Shown in pieces: positions 15,195-26,800 of a stretch of 64,000 bases of DNA (the stretch's first letter is position 1; each line of letters begins with the position of its first letter). The position numbers and the translations under genes were made by a program. Below the pieces are notes generated by a model. It made no database searches. It was not told the DNA's origin and saw only the letters and a program-made list of their open reading frames with translations. The DNA lies in assembly GCF_048771995.1 (NCBI RefSeq), contig NC_133044.1, positions 578,001 to 642,000 of the forward strand. Direction: 5' to 3'. Origin of the DNA: Taeniopygia guttata. Lineage: Eukaryota; Chordata; Aves; Passeriformes; Estrildidae.

Positions 15195-18100
15195 CATCAT
15201 GTCTCCCCAGCAAAACTGGGAGCACTTCTCCAAAGGACAGCTCCTTATTGTTGGAACAGACACAAGACCACAAGACTTCCAAAACTCAGCCCTACTCAGT
15301 CTGAACCACAGGACACACACAGAGCTTGCAGCTGACATTAAAATCTCGATTTTTCCAGCACTTTAGGAACATGAGAGCAGGGAACACTCCAAGAGCAAAT
15401 CACTCTGGTTTTGGCAAATGAGGAACATGATGGGGTTTGCAGCAATTCACCAAGCCAGAGCATGGGGAAACAAACCTGCAGGACCTGGGGAAAGTCCCTG
15501 CACACCTGCCCCTGCTTCAGCAACACCCCACCCGTCCCAGGTCAGCAGGCAGAGCAGATGCTGTGCCAGGACAGCTGATTTCCACAGAAGTGGTGCCCAG
15601 CTGAGCGAGGACACGGCCTGTGTGCACACACCAGCACCAGCAGCAGCACCCGCCTGCAGGGTTAATAATCAAAGTGCTGAAGCACCAGCCTTTGGCTCTT
15701 CACGAGTGAAAAACTCCAGCAGCACATTAGCTACCCTGAAACATTGTGGAGCACCAGACAAATGAACTAATGACAAATGCTAATTCAACAGCCAAGAGAA
15801 AATCTCTTGGTGAGGTAACAGGAAGTGCAACACCACACGCTGATTGCTCGTCTGATGCACTGAACTGAGCTGCAGGTCAGCTGTACCTCCCCAACAAAGC
15901 AGTGACACATCAGAGCAAAAGATGAAAGACTTCTGCAAATACCCAACTGTCTATGGAATAACATCCATTTCCCTCAGAAGCACTGATAAAAACTTTTCAG
16001 TTACCTATTAGCACAAATAATGCTCAGACAAGGTACTGAGAAACAACAAATCCTCCTTCCAAAGTCACTCAGGCTTTGTGAATCCTGTGTCGTGCTTGAA
16101 CCCAAGTGCACGTTGCTCATGTCCAAGTCACCTCAAACTATAAATACCCAAGTCAGTGTTTACTTTATCTCACATAGCTAAAATTCAATTACATGGGCAT
16201 TCTACCACATTTTGAATGAAACTAAAATTCTATTTAATTCCTGGTTACAGACTCCTAACTTGAGCCTGCACTCACCAGCAGAAGTTAACATGAAATGCCA
16301 AAAGCTGAGCAGTGACCACTGAATTCAAACACACGTGAGCAAAGAGGAACTCACTCCCACCAATGACATCCTCAGCCAGTGCAGCCCCAGCTCTGCCAGA
16401 GGGATCCCAGCTCCCAGCTTCTGCTTTTAGCTAACACCCTCCCCCTTTGCTGTTTTCTCTTTCCCAAGCTGCTGTTACCTCACAGCAAAGCTGTAGCTGC
16501 AGCTCTGCAGGCACCGTCCCCCAGGGGCAGGTCCTGCGGGCGCCCGCAGGTGCGCAGCCCAGGGCTCGGGATGGGTGGATGCTTTTGGCACTGTCTTTGC
16601 TACCTGATGTCAGTCAGACCCTTCCCTCTACACCTCCTTTCTCCCCTCAGCACTCTAATGATATTATATTTAAATATGCAAGCGTGACCTTTCCTTCTAC
16701 TGAATACTGTGGAGGCAGGTCTCTCTCTGCACTTTGTTTTTTGGTGAACAGAATGGGGAAAATAAAGACCTCGGAAATGCACGGGCAAACAACAGAACAT
16801 CGATAAAAAGGGTTGATCTTACATAACGACACAAATTTAAGCAAAGACCGTAACAAATTAAGTTATAAAATTCCATACTTTAAAAAATATGCAAACTGAG
16901 GGGAATATCTTTAGATAACTTTTTACAGCAGATTCCTTGTCAGTTTTCATTCTTTTACACCCACATTTTAATGCCGTACCACAGCCAGAGCACAGCAGTG
17001 CTGACTGCACAACAGCTCTCCTCCAACTGGGAGAACTCAGCGTTAAAATTAACTCCCCAGCTCTGAGGGAAGGCACATGAGATGCAACCACAACACTGAC
17101 CTGCACCTCACTCCTGCAGCTCCCTCAGCCTTCTCAGAAAGCACCATTTTGCTACCAGCACTGGACTGGTGGTGTGTGGCCAGCTTGAAGGGCTGGGCTG
17201 CAGGCAGAAGGGGTTTTGCTCTCCTGAGGCCTGCCCTGCTGAGCCCTCTGTCTCCGTGCACTGGCACACACCGTGACCCAGCCACTCCTCTCACTGAAGC
17301 TGCAGCTCGGCCAGTGCCTAAAGCAAAACTCCTGGGGCATCCCAGAGGCTCGGCTGGGAACGCTGCAGAGCGCTGGGACATCACACACAGCTGCACGCTG
17401 CAAACTTTGCATTCGTGCTGCAGGAAGTGCACTGCAACACGCCTGCTCTCCAGAACAACTCCCTGCCAGCCTTCATGCTTCCCGGGCACAGCTCAGAACA
17501 GGGCACGCCGACAAACATTTATATACAAATGCACAGATACTGCTGCCAGCTTTGTGTCAGTGCTCCTAAAGGGCACTAATTACATACATGGCTCTAAGGT
17601 AGTCATAAAATGCATTAGGAGAGATTCCACTCCACTGACAGACTCCTCTGAAACGCGGCTGGGGGATAAAAGGGCCGGAGGCAGAGCTACAGCGAGGCAG
17701 GAAATCCCATTTCCATTTTTGAGAGGGGAGCAGAGTTCAGCTGTGCTGTTTGAGGTAGCACACAGCACTACCGCGGGTCAAACCGCCGTGAGACAAAGAT
17801 CTTGACAGGTGACTGCACAAGGAAGACATTTTCATACGCTTTCATTTCCGACTCTTAAGCCAGGTCAAAATGAATATTCCAGTGCTCATTTGTTAACCTG
17901 AAATTTTAGGAAGCACGTCTTAGCTGCACGGATGCACACTCTAATTAAAGGTAGAGAAAGGGCATAAACAAGCTGTATTGTCTCAGAACGGCAGGGTGGG
18001 CTGCTAGTCAGAGGTGGCTCCTCACCACTGGGAACCTTGTTCTGCCAACGCAAACGAGCGAAGCAACTTTCTAAGAACGGAGAAGAACTGGCAAAAAACT

Positions 18101-18209
18101 CTTAGTAAGCAGCTCTCTTGTATTCTGATTCCAATGACAAAAACACGGATGAGTTATGATCAGGTAAAGAATGACAAGGAGGTATCGGCTCACTTTTGTC
18201 TCTACTCAC

Positions 18210-18667
18210 CAGACAACACCAAAGGCTCCGTATCCGATGGGTCTGTCCGGCTCAATGTCCAGTTGCTGCTGTGGATGTTGTGAGTGCTGATGATGGTGCG
18301 CTTTGACTGCAGCAGCTGCTGCAGCCTGTACCTGAGCTGGGGCTGCTGCAGCCGGTCCGGGGGCCTGGCCCGGGGCCGGGGATGGGAAGTACGGCTGCTG
18401 CTGCCCTGGGTTCAACATCGCGGCGGCGGCGGCCGCGGCTGCGGCGGCCGCGGCGGCCGAGGAGGCATGCTGCTGCACGGGGTGCACCGCGGCCGCCGAG
18501 CCGGCGTGCAGGTGGTGCTGAGCATGGTGGTGGTGATGGAGGTGAGGAGGAGGGAGGTGAGGAAGGTGGTGGTGATGGTGGTGGTGGTGACCTGCTGCTG
18601 CCGCAGACGTACCGCCATTGTAAGCCGCCATCATTTTTGCGTTGGCTGTTGTGCCACAAAGAGACAT
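18210..18667 (-). CDS. NLK: NLK (Nemo-like kinase), coding exon 1
   Basis: NLK is an atypical, proline-directed MAP-kinase-like Ser/Thr kinase. It acts largely in the nucleus downstream of TAK1 and phosphorylates TCF/LEF factors, thereby restraining Wnt signalling. The exon encodes 152 full codons plus two bases of a tryptophan codon. In order it shows MSLCG at the start, a run of eight His (from about residue 27) and more His clusters, a run of 13 Ala written with mixed GCN codons, a Pro/Gln/Ala linker, and DIEPDRPIGYGAFGVVW. The last part is the start of the kinase domain, with the ATP-binding glycine loop G145-x-G147-x-x-G150. The match to human NLK as I recall it is nearly complete; the clearest difference is TTA in place of ARA at residues 6-8. 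The first ATG (18667) has a poor context (T at -3), while in-frame Met12-Met13 (18634-18629) sit in a better one. The donor is at 18209, phase 2. The remaining exons lie beyond the left edge. Confidence 0.97.
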
Positions 18668-19138
18668 TCAAAAAAATGCCCTTTGATTGGATAACAACTG
18701 GGTCAAGCTGTCATTTGGCCATAAAAATTAAATCTGCTACACTTTAAAAGAAGTTGGGTTTCATCATACACGGCCCACCTTTAAAAACATGGAGCTCCAC
18801 TGGCCTTATCTCCTCGCGAAGCCAAACAACTCGGGGAGTCTCTTCATGTGTGCGGGCGCCAACCCCTTCCCCAGCATCCAGCTGGGCTTGGCTACTCCAA
18901 CTCCATCCTTGGGCAGCTGGGTGGGGCCGGGGTGGGTTTTTTCCTTCACTTTTGGTTATTTTTGTTGTTTTTCTTGTTATAAAAATTAAACACCGTGATC
19001 AATCCCCCTTCCCTCCGGAGGGAGGGCTCGGAGCCTCTGCCCTGAACACCCCGCAAGGGCTGGCCAGCCTAGCCCTGCCATTCCCACACCCTCTCCATGT
19101 GTCCCCGAACCTCCCTGAGCCCGGGCACCTCCTACATC

Positions 19139-19188
19139 GCTCCCTCCTTCCAGCCACCTGCTCCCTCCTTCCAGGCACCTGCTCCCTC
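19139..19188. repeat. Tandem duplication, 21-bp unit, about 2.4 copies
   Basis: The 21-bp word beginning GCTCCCTCCTTCCAG occurs at 19139-19159 and 19160-19180 with one base difference, followed by eight bases of a third copy. It lies in the presumed NLK leader region. Confidence 0.85.
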
Positions 19189-19361
19189 ACAGCAGCAACA
19201 ACTCGGGACTTTGCAACTTTTCCTTGAAGGCCTGAAACACACACAAGGACCCAGAGAAAGTGAAAGGGGGGCGGCGCAAGGCGAGGAAAGGGGGGCGAGG
19301 GGGCTAAAAGAAGATAAAAACAGAAGGAGGAAGGGAAGGGCCGGGGCAGGACAGGGATCGC

Positions 19362-19386
19362 GGGGGGGGGGGGGGGGGGGGGGGGG
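19362..19386 (+). repeat. Poly(G) run of 25, C-rich on the NLK strand
   Basis: Twenty-five consecutive G on the plus strand, flanked by CGC and CGAA. It can form G-quadruplexes or i-motifs and is prone to slippage and to sequencing or assembly length error, so the exact length should be treated with caution. Confidence 0.9.
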
Positions 19387-19428
19387 CGAAGGAGGGGGAA
19401 AAGTGTCGAATGAATGACGGGGCGGAGC

Positions 19429-19451
19429 GGGGCCGGGGAGGGGGCGCGGGG
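19429..19451 (+). promoter_or_regulatory. G-quadruplex motif in the NLK CpG island
   Basis: Four G-runs of 4, 4, 5 and 4 are separated by loops of 2, 1 and 3 bases (19429-19432, 19435-19438, 19440-19444, 19448-19451). This satisfies the usual G3+N1-7 rule with margin. It lies in the promoter CpG island on the strand opposite to NLK transcription. Confidence 0.75.
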
Positions 19452-19703
19452 CAGGTCGCAGCGGCCCCTGACAGCGCGACCTGCGGCGGGGCGGGGCCGG
19501 GCGAGCCGGGGGGGTCGGGCCGGGGGCGGAGGGCAGGGGGCCCGCGGCGCGGACGGCGGGAGGGTGTGGGGCGGCCCCGGTGCCCGCCCCGCGCGGCCCC
19601 GGCCGCGGCCCCGGCCCCGCTCTCACCTGGTCCCGCCGCCCCGCGCCGCGCCGCGGGCACGCGCTCCCCCCCCCGCGGGGCGCGCGCCCGACGCCGCCCG
19701 CAG

Positions 19704-20288
19704 CCAATCGCGCCCGGCCCGCCGGGCTGCGCGAGAGCCGCCCCCGACCAATCACCGCGCGGCGCCCGGCGCGCCCCGCCCACCGCGCGCGGCCGTGCGG
19801 AGCTCCCCCCCCTCCTCTCCGCGGCGCGGCCCCGCCCCCGTGACCCCGCCGGCCAATCAGCGCGCGCCGCCGCGCCCGGAGCCGCCGAGACCCCGCGAGA
19901 TTCCCTCACCTCACACAACCCTCACCCCGGGCGGGCCCGCCTCCTTCACCCTCCTGCCACTCACGGCGGGCCGCCGGCCAATGGACGCCGCTCCTGAGCC
20001 CCGTCCCGCCCCCGGGAGCCCCTGTTCGCCCAATCGCAGCCGCCCGTCCAGTCCAATGAGCCAATGCAGAGAAGCGAAAGCCCGAAAAGAGGTTACTGGG
20101 CCAATGGCACGGGGAGGCGGGCGGCGGCGCGACCGACAGCTCTCCTCGCCAGTGGCGGAGCCGGTGGGCGGTGGAAGAGCCGCCGCTCCGCAAATCACGG
20201 ATGAGGAAGCGGCCGCTGTGCCCGCCCACGGGCGGCAGGCGGCCAATGGGCGGAGGGGATGTGCTGACGGACGGCGGACGGGGCCAAT
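19704..20288 (+). promoter_or_regulatory. Cluster of ten CCAAT boxes (NF-Y type), same orientation
   Basis: CCAAT starts at 19704, 19748, 19853, 19978, 20030, 20053, 20061, 20101, 20243 and 20284, all on the plus strand. Most have the G/C-rich flanks typical of NF-Y sites (GCCAATCG, GCCAATGG, GCCAATCAG). Ten copies in about 585 bases of very GC-rich DNA are far more than composition would give. On the NLK strand they read as ATTGG. Confidence 0.85.
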
Positions 20289-20810
20289 CGCGGCCCGGGG
20301 CGGGGTGAGGTGAGGACGCGGCGCGCGCGGGGTCGCTGTGGGCGCTGAGGGGGCGGCGGAGTGCGAGCCGCACTGAGGGCGGGCTGAGGGGCCGCGCCGG
20401 GTCCCGGTGCCCTTGTGCCCTCACACCGCCCCGTTCCGCTACCCCCGGCGGCTCCCTCTGTGCCCGCCCTGCTCCCGCCTGGGTCACGGTGCCCTCGGGT
20501 CTCGCCCGCTCCGTGCCGCCGAGGCCGGTCCCGCAGCACGGGGGGCCGACGGGGGCTGCCCGCCAAGGGCAGGGGATCTGTGGGGTTTTGGGGCCTGTTT
20601 TTCGAGTCTCTGAGGACCGGAGAGCGGCGACTGCGGGGCCCCTGGGCTGTGGCACCATGTCACGCCGCGCGTGGGCTCCCCTTGGCAGGAAAGGGAAATA
20701 AACCGCTAATGAGAGGGTGTAGTGCTCCCAGCAGCGTGGCCCATTGCCCGAGGCAGTCTCTGCGAGGCTCCTTCCAGCGTGCTCAGAACACGCTCAGGGG
20801 ACACTGCCAG

Positions 20811-20816
20811 GTACGT
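20811..20816 (+). other. Candidate plus-strand splice donor at the CpG-island edge
   Basis: CAG|GTACGT is a near-perfect donor with its GT at 20811, 160 bp outside the CpG island and pointing away from NLK. It could end a first exon of a divergent non-coding RNA, or of a distal 5'UTR exon of LYRM9 20 kb downstream. This is motif evidence only. Confidence 0.25.
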
Positions 20817-23800
20817 GTTAACCAGGACAGAAATATCCTTTGGTTGTTGTTTTAGTTCCCTCACGCTATGAATCTGCATGCCTGGGGTCTGCAGTGTCTT
20901 TGGGTAAGGCATCAGTGTTCCCTGAAACACAGGGGTAGATAAAAACTCGACAGTTTTAACACCTTCCATTTTCTCATGCGAATATTAATCATATCTGATT
21001 AATAGTTTTACCTCAGAAAAGCTCTCCTAGGTTACTGGAGCCTTTCCCATGGTGGTAGAGTTAAATTACCGTGAGGGTGATGAAGAGGTTCTTTCAGGTA
21101 ACTGAACTGAACAGTTCGGAGGCAGTCCGTGACTGACAGGGGATCTGCTCGCTGTGCTGGGAGGGAGCTGAGCCTCTCCTTCGCTGCCCCTGGCTCCTGT
21201 CTGGGCAGGAAAAGCGCTCAGCAGAGCTGTGACAGGACAGCTGCAGTGCTGAGGTGTTACCAGCAGATCCCTGAAGGTGCAGTCCTGTCATCTGTCCTTT
21301 CTGTTTGTTTCTGAAGACTGGACAGCATTAGGCTCCTGTGCAGGGAGAGGAAGAGAGAGTATAAATGTGACAGCCTGTTGTGACTCCTGAAACCTCAGTG
21401 CAAAATCTTTGCAAGTATGGGTTTGATACTTTGGGGATACTTTATAACAATGGGGTTTGGGTAATTTTTGCCTGCTCTTTGAGAATGTAATCAAGAGAAG
21501 TCTTGCAGGACTGAAGATGGGCTCCTTTGTTAAAGCTATCCCTGTTGCATTTGGAAATACAGTTACTAATAGTCTGGTCTGGAATTATATCAGAGTTTTG
21601 CGGTCATGTCACCATCTTAAAAACAGACTGCACTTAAGAAAAAAAAGGAACAAGCAAATTTTGGTTTACAGCCATTTTATATTACCTATTGGAAGAGGAG
21701 ACAGAATACTTACTTGGAACTCACATTTGTAGCTGTCTGAGGTTTCTGTTGGAGCTGATAACAAGCCGTGTCTGAATATGGCACACCCCAAGGGTTCTTC
21801 TGGTTTCTGCTTCCCCTGGGGCTCTGGGGAGGTGTGGTGTGGGGGAGAAGGAAGGAAGCGGGTACAAAAGGGCATAGGGCTGTGTTGGCAAGACTGGAAG
21901 GCTTTTAAAACTCTCCCACACGTTTACATTATGGACTTTTCTTTTTCTCTCTCTGCAAAACCATTTCAAGTAGTAAAAGGGAGCAGTGGCCCAATAATCC
22001 TTGTATGGGAAACTGGGTTCTCAGTGTATTTGCAGGTCAATGTCTCAGTGCCATTATTCAGGTCTAAACACAGTGTCACCTTAACTGTTTGTTCAGTTAG
22101 GTACTTTACTGGGTAAATAAGTGTCTTGCCTTAGAAGTACCCTGAAAGTGTTGTTAGATGCTGTCATGTCAGTGGGTTCTCAGCAGCAAAAGTGCAGGGT
22201 TTGCACTCCTGGCACTGGCACGTGTTTCCTGGCAGTCCATGACCACATCACTCCACACCGTGCTCCCCAGCTTCCATCTGTGAAGTGTGGGTAAAATCTG
22301 GGACCCACTTTATTGATTTCAGATGCACTAAATGCTACAGCCATGTTGTTCTATTTGCCCTTGGAAGCTGCAGCAGCCCTGCTCCGTGAGGTGAAGCCTG
22401 GTGAGGGATGTGCTTATCTTGGTGCCCATATGGAGTTCTGTCAGGTGCCAGCGTTGGGTGGCCCACCCCCACCAGTGTATCTGCCTTGCACACTGGGTTC
22501 ATAAACACTTTCAACTGATGTTCCTGGCCTCTGTCACACTGTGAAACTTAAAAGCTCTCAGTTCAACTGCTTTTTAGGCAGGTTAAGGAGGACAAGATCA
22601 AGTTGATTCATAGGGAAGTATGTGTAAGGAAAAAACAGAAGGTAGTAAGGAAAACATTAAACTTGCAAAGTGCTCGCCTAATAGAGCCTTTGTTTCTTCA
22701 ACAGAGGTCTGTTACTGCATGTAGAAGTCAATATTGTGCATCAGAAATGCCTGGCTCACGCTTGTTCATTTCTGAAAATCCACAGCTTCAAGTTTAGTCT
22801 TTTCTGACTCTTGAGAGATTTCTTTTCCTCTCGGATTTGACCCTTGGTTTGCAGGGGTATAATCTCTTTGACAGTGCTCTGCATACAGGCAAGGGATGGT
22901 AAACACTTTTTAATCAGCTAATCCTGTTTCTTTAATGCTCCTCAGTAGTGTTTTAACCTTAAAATTCTATGAAAAAGATTATATCATCTTGAACAATATA
23001 AAATGTAATTGTCCAGTTCCAGACATAACTTGTCAGCATTTTTTCCTGGTCCCACATGAACTAGCTGTGGAAACAGGACTTGAAATATTAGAATAAGTCT
23101 TTTGATCATGTGTTGTATATGAATGTCCTTCAGCATTTGGGCATGTAAGGGTTTTGTGAACCTTTAATGCAGAAAAAAATAACATTAAGTGGAACAAAGC
23201 ATAATAAAATGCACAGATTTGTCTCTGATCCACAAAAGGGGTGCTCTGAGCTGCACTATTGATAATTTATCATGTGGGTGTTTGACAAGCCCACACATAC
23301 CCTGATATAACACTCTGCAGATACAGTCCTCAGTATTCTGTAACACCCTGGAAATACTTAATTCATAAATCCTGGTGCTGGAGCCCTTAAGGTGTCAGAA
23401 ACATGGTGCTCACGCCTGTGGATCTGAGCAGGTTTGGTTAGTCAGATAAATACCACGCTCCAAATAAACTGTGATCCTAACGTGTAACAAAATAAGCATG
23501 TACATGAAATATCATGGGATTTAAATTGCTGTTCAAGTATGTTAGCCCTTTTCTTCACAAGGAATAATTTTCCAGAGTTTTTGTCTTCAAAACCTTTTCT
23601 CCATGAAAAAGGTTTCTGTCTTAACTTTTGAAAGGATGACAATATTCCTTCATCTAGGAGGAGGGCAGGATCTCCTTGTCTTGTGGAATGAGGGACAAGT
23701 CCCTGCCCTGCTCAGGGCAACGTTTTAATAAGATAGAGGGAAAAGAATCGAGTACTCCAGCCAGTGAGCTGTGGTGAGGCTGTCAGTCAGGCAGCAGGCA

Positions 23801-26800
23801 GGGTGACTCCTTAGAGCAGCACTGTGGGAATGTGGCACTGCCTTGGACAGCAATTAAATGATGGGATGGAGCTTCCTGCAGCAGGGCAGCATTATGTGCC
23901 TGGGATGGGGTGGGGGACAACTGCTGTGAGGGACAGATGGTGTCATCCAAGACTGTGCTTCTCCCTGATTGTGGATATCAGACTCTACGGGTACCTGTGT
24001 TGCTTCCCTGGACCCTCAGCCCCCTCTGGCTCTTGCAGAATAGTTTATTGTGGTGGGATCACAGCCCTGCCCCAAGTCTGTCCAGTGTGCTCCATATACA
24101 GATATGATGGTCAGGATTAGCACTGCAGCTTGAAATCATCCCAAAAATGTCACCTCCCAAACACTGAGCTTGTGCTCTGCAGAGCTTTCTAGCCAGAAGT
24201 GTTTTCTTTTGAGAGTTCTGAAGGACTTACTGAGTTCTTTGCTGACTGCAGCATTTAAGCATGAACTTGGCTTTAAGTGGGAATGCTCAGGTGCTTACAG
24301 TTGATTTGTAATAATTAGTCATTTACAAACTTAAACCTGATTGTTTAGTCCCTTCCTAAACACGGGTTTCAGGAGGCAGAGGGGACATCTTTATCCCCTG
24401 CTGCTTTCTGGAGAAAGTGTCAGTTCTGCGGTTCTCTCTGTTCTATATTTCTTTGCACCAGAAATGACCCTGCTGCTCTTTGTCGACAGTGTTTCCTTTT
24501 ATCCCTCTCCTGGCAGCTGCTCTTGCTCCATTCTGATGTTGGAACAGCAAATGAATTCCCTCTGAAGCAAATGTCAAGCCAGTAAAGATGTTGAAGCAGC
24601 AAGAAAATCCTCTCTGTCTCTGAAGATGGAATTGGAGACCTTTGTGAATGAGATGTTCTTAAAATAGTTCCACAGTGTGTTATCTTCCCTAGAAGGTGCA
24701 GAATTGAAAGCATCACCACAAGGCACTTGTCCTTGTGTGAGCAGCATCCCTAAATGATGTGTTTTGGAGAGGGGAGAGAAGCAGGCTACTTCCTTTTCCT
24801 CCTCTCCAGGCAAAAAACAATGCATGATTTTAATGTCTGTGTGATGGCACATTTATGTCTTTTCCAAGAGTTGCATCACTGTTTGCTGCTTGTTTAAATA
24901 TGTCACATGTTGATTGACCTTGTTCTCCATGATCCACTGTTTCTGGAGTAAACTGGTAGCTGAAATAAAGCCAAGCCACACGTTGAGAAGAGGTGCTCTG
25001 AATTACCCTAAGGTTCAGGGTGGCTATGGCCCCTGTGAGCAGAGATTCTCGGCTGGTGGGGAGTGCCACAGGCTGGATAGGCTGAACTCAGCGTTGAGTC
25101 ACATCACGCAGCTCAGTTCCTGTCTTGAGTCAAACCTGTTGTCCAAGGAAGATAGCAGCTTTGGAGATCTTCCCTTCCATGGAACTTTGGAGTCACTGGT
25201 TCAGGTGATGGAAGCTCCGTCTCTGTGGTCAGACTGACAACAGGCATTGGTTGTACATGGAGAATTTGGTTCGTTTGGGAGCTCTTGCTGAGATTTTTCC
25301 ACCCTCAGCAAGTTTGGGGTGTTTGATTCCCTGACAGCCTCAGGAGAGCGTTGGGTCCAGCAGCAGAACACAGCAGCAGGGATGGCTGTGACATCCCATT
25401 GTCCCTGAGTACAGCGCAGGGCTCACGTCCTGCAGTCCCACAACTTGATGAGCCACTGCTCCACGGGTTCCAGGTTTCTTTTGAGAATTCATTGTTGTGT
25501 TATTGCTTCATATTTCTGTCCTTGAAATCAGATGTTTTGAAGAAAATATATCTTGCCTTTGTGCACTTCAGAGCAAAAAATGCAGACTGCATGTGTGACA
25601 TGCACATGAACTGTTGTTGTTTATCGCAAAAAATTATTGTAATGAATGGAACTGAGGGTTTGGGCAGTAAAATTAATCCAGAAAAGCCTGATAGAACCTT
25701 ATGCCAGAATCATTAATAGAATCTTTTACATGCTTGTGAATATCTGAATACTACTATTTTTCATCAACTTGGTGGAAGGGGAATTGATAAGTAAAAATAC
25801 TAGATGCAAAAATTAAATCACTAATTGAAGAGCAGGGATTTTTATAGCAGTTTCATAATTATATTCATAACATAAGTTTAACTAGGAGAAATGTTAAAAT
25901 TTTGACATCTTCAGTTTTTCATCTTTTGTGTGAAGATGGGAATAATTAACTGTACTGATATAAACACAGTTTTCAGATGTTTCTTAGTTGTCTTAAGACT
26001 ATGAATGTTTTTCCTAGTCTTGTTTTTTTGACTTGATGGTATCTCTTTAATGGCTTTCTTTACCAGATCAATTCCTTTCCTACCAGGAGAACTAAAGCTT
26101 TTCAGCTGTCTGTCCAATTTATCCTTCTGGACTAAATTTCTCATCTTGAGATAACCAGCAGCAACTCTCCCCTCAGGAGATTTGTATCAATTAGTTCTGC
26201 ATCACTAATTCCTGTGGTACTGGGGGACCAGTGGGTTGTAAGAAAGCTGCTGTGTAAACAGTTATGGCTGTTGGGGGTTTGTCTTTCCTTTTTTTTGTTT
26301 CGAGGTCGCGAGGGCCATCGCTGGAGCTCTTGCTCGTGCTTGCCCTGTCCTTGCCTGCGAGGCCGGGCACTGCAGAGGGCATGCAGGGCTGCTTGGGGCT
26401 GGTGCTGCCTGCTGGATCCAGGGCACGTGAGCTCTGTGTGCTCCCTGGCTGCAGCAGTGGCCCACGGCCACCCCTGGTGTCACCAGCTCCTCACATGGCT
26501 GGCCAGGTGGCAGGTGGGAAGTCACTGCCTCTGTTGGTAACAGGAGTGGCAGATGCAGTCTGGCAGGACAGCGGGTTAGTCTGCAGCTGGAATGCAGGCC
26601 CGGCTTCCCCTAATCCCTCCCTTAGCCACAGAAAGGTGGCTTTAATCTATTTGTTCTGCATTTGGTTGTTTTTTTCAGCACAGATCTATCTGCAAATGCC
26701 ATTGCGCTGTTAGTCTGTTTGTATTTGTTTGCCATTAGCAGATGTGTCGGGACATGAGGCTGTTTTCAGTCACTCAAGTCTAATCCCAGCAGTGCTGTAG

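Larger units (their letters stand above)
1..18209 (-). other. NLK: NLK intron 1 (partial; continues past the left edge)
   Basis: On the minus strand the NLK first exon ends at 18210 with a good donor (TG|GTGAGT read on the minus strand), so everything to the left is intron 1. I looked in the minus-strand frames for the next NLK exon, which should start with the residues after the glycine loop (SVTDPRDGK-like), and did not find it; the intron is therefore longer than 18 kb. The stretch is mostly AT-rich, with scattered GC-richer patches near 900-1070, 2640-2850, 9345-9560, 13690-13870 and 16400-17800. Small items inside it are a 20-bp tandem duplication at 3621-3660 and a CTCF-like motif at 15181. 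No RNA gene or named transposon was recognised in it. Confidence 0.85.
18668..19626 (-). other. NLK: NLK 5' leader / proximal upstream region
   Basis: This is the sequence directly upstream of the NLK start on the minus strand. The first 130 bases are AT-rich, with a minus-strand CCAAT (ATTGG on plus) near 18685. It then passes through a pyrimidine-biased stretch containing a 21-bp duplication (19139-19188) and the long G run (19362-19386). No transcription start can be fixed from sequence alone. A strong minus-strand donor, CAG|GTGAGA, has its GT beginning at 19626, so an additional upstream 5'UTR exon spliced toward the coding exon is possible, but I see no clearly matching acceptor close to the ATG. 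The 5'UTR limits are therefore open. Confidence 0.5.
18300..20650 (-). promoter_or_regulatory. NLK: CpG island / NLK promoter region
   Basis: This is a dense CpG stretch of about 2.3 kb that covers NLK coding exon 1 and its upstream sequence. It is very GC-rich between about 19400 and 20560, unlike the AT-rich flanks. There is no obvious TATA box, which fits a housekeeping-type dispersed promoter. It holds ten CCAAT boxes, a G-quadruplex motif and a 25-G run. Because GC is so high, long open frames occur here in nearly every frame on both strands; apart from NLK exon 1 none resembles a protein. A plus-strand CAG|GTACGT donor just beyond the island (20811) leaves room for a divergent transcript. 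Confidence 0.85.

Noticed and set aside
18252-18747. Alternative frames overlapping NLK exon 1
   Set aside because: They are shadows of the His/Ala-coding repeats. Only the frame ending in the kinase glycine loop matches NLK.
19132-20658. Open frames of 87-299 codons on both strands in the CpG island
   Set aside because: Very high GC removes stop codons. The products are Pro/Arg/Ala/Gly-rich low-complexity chains, overlap in nearly all frames and resemble nothing.
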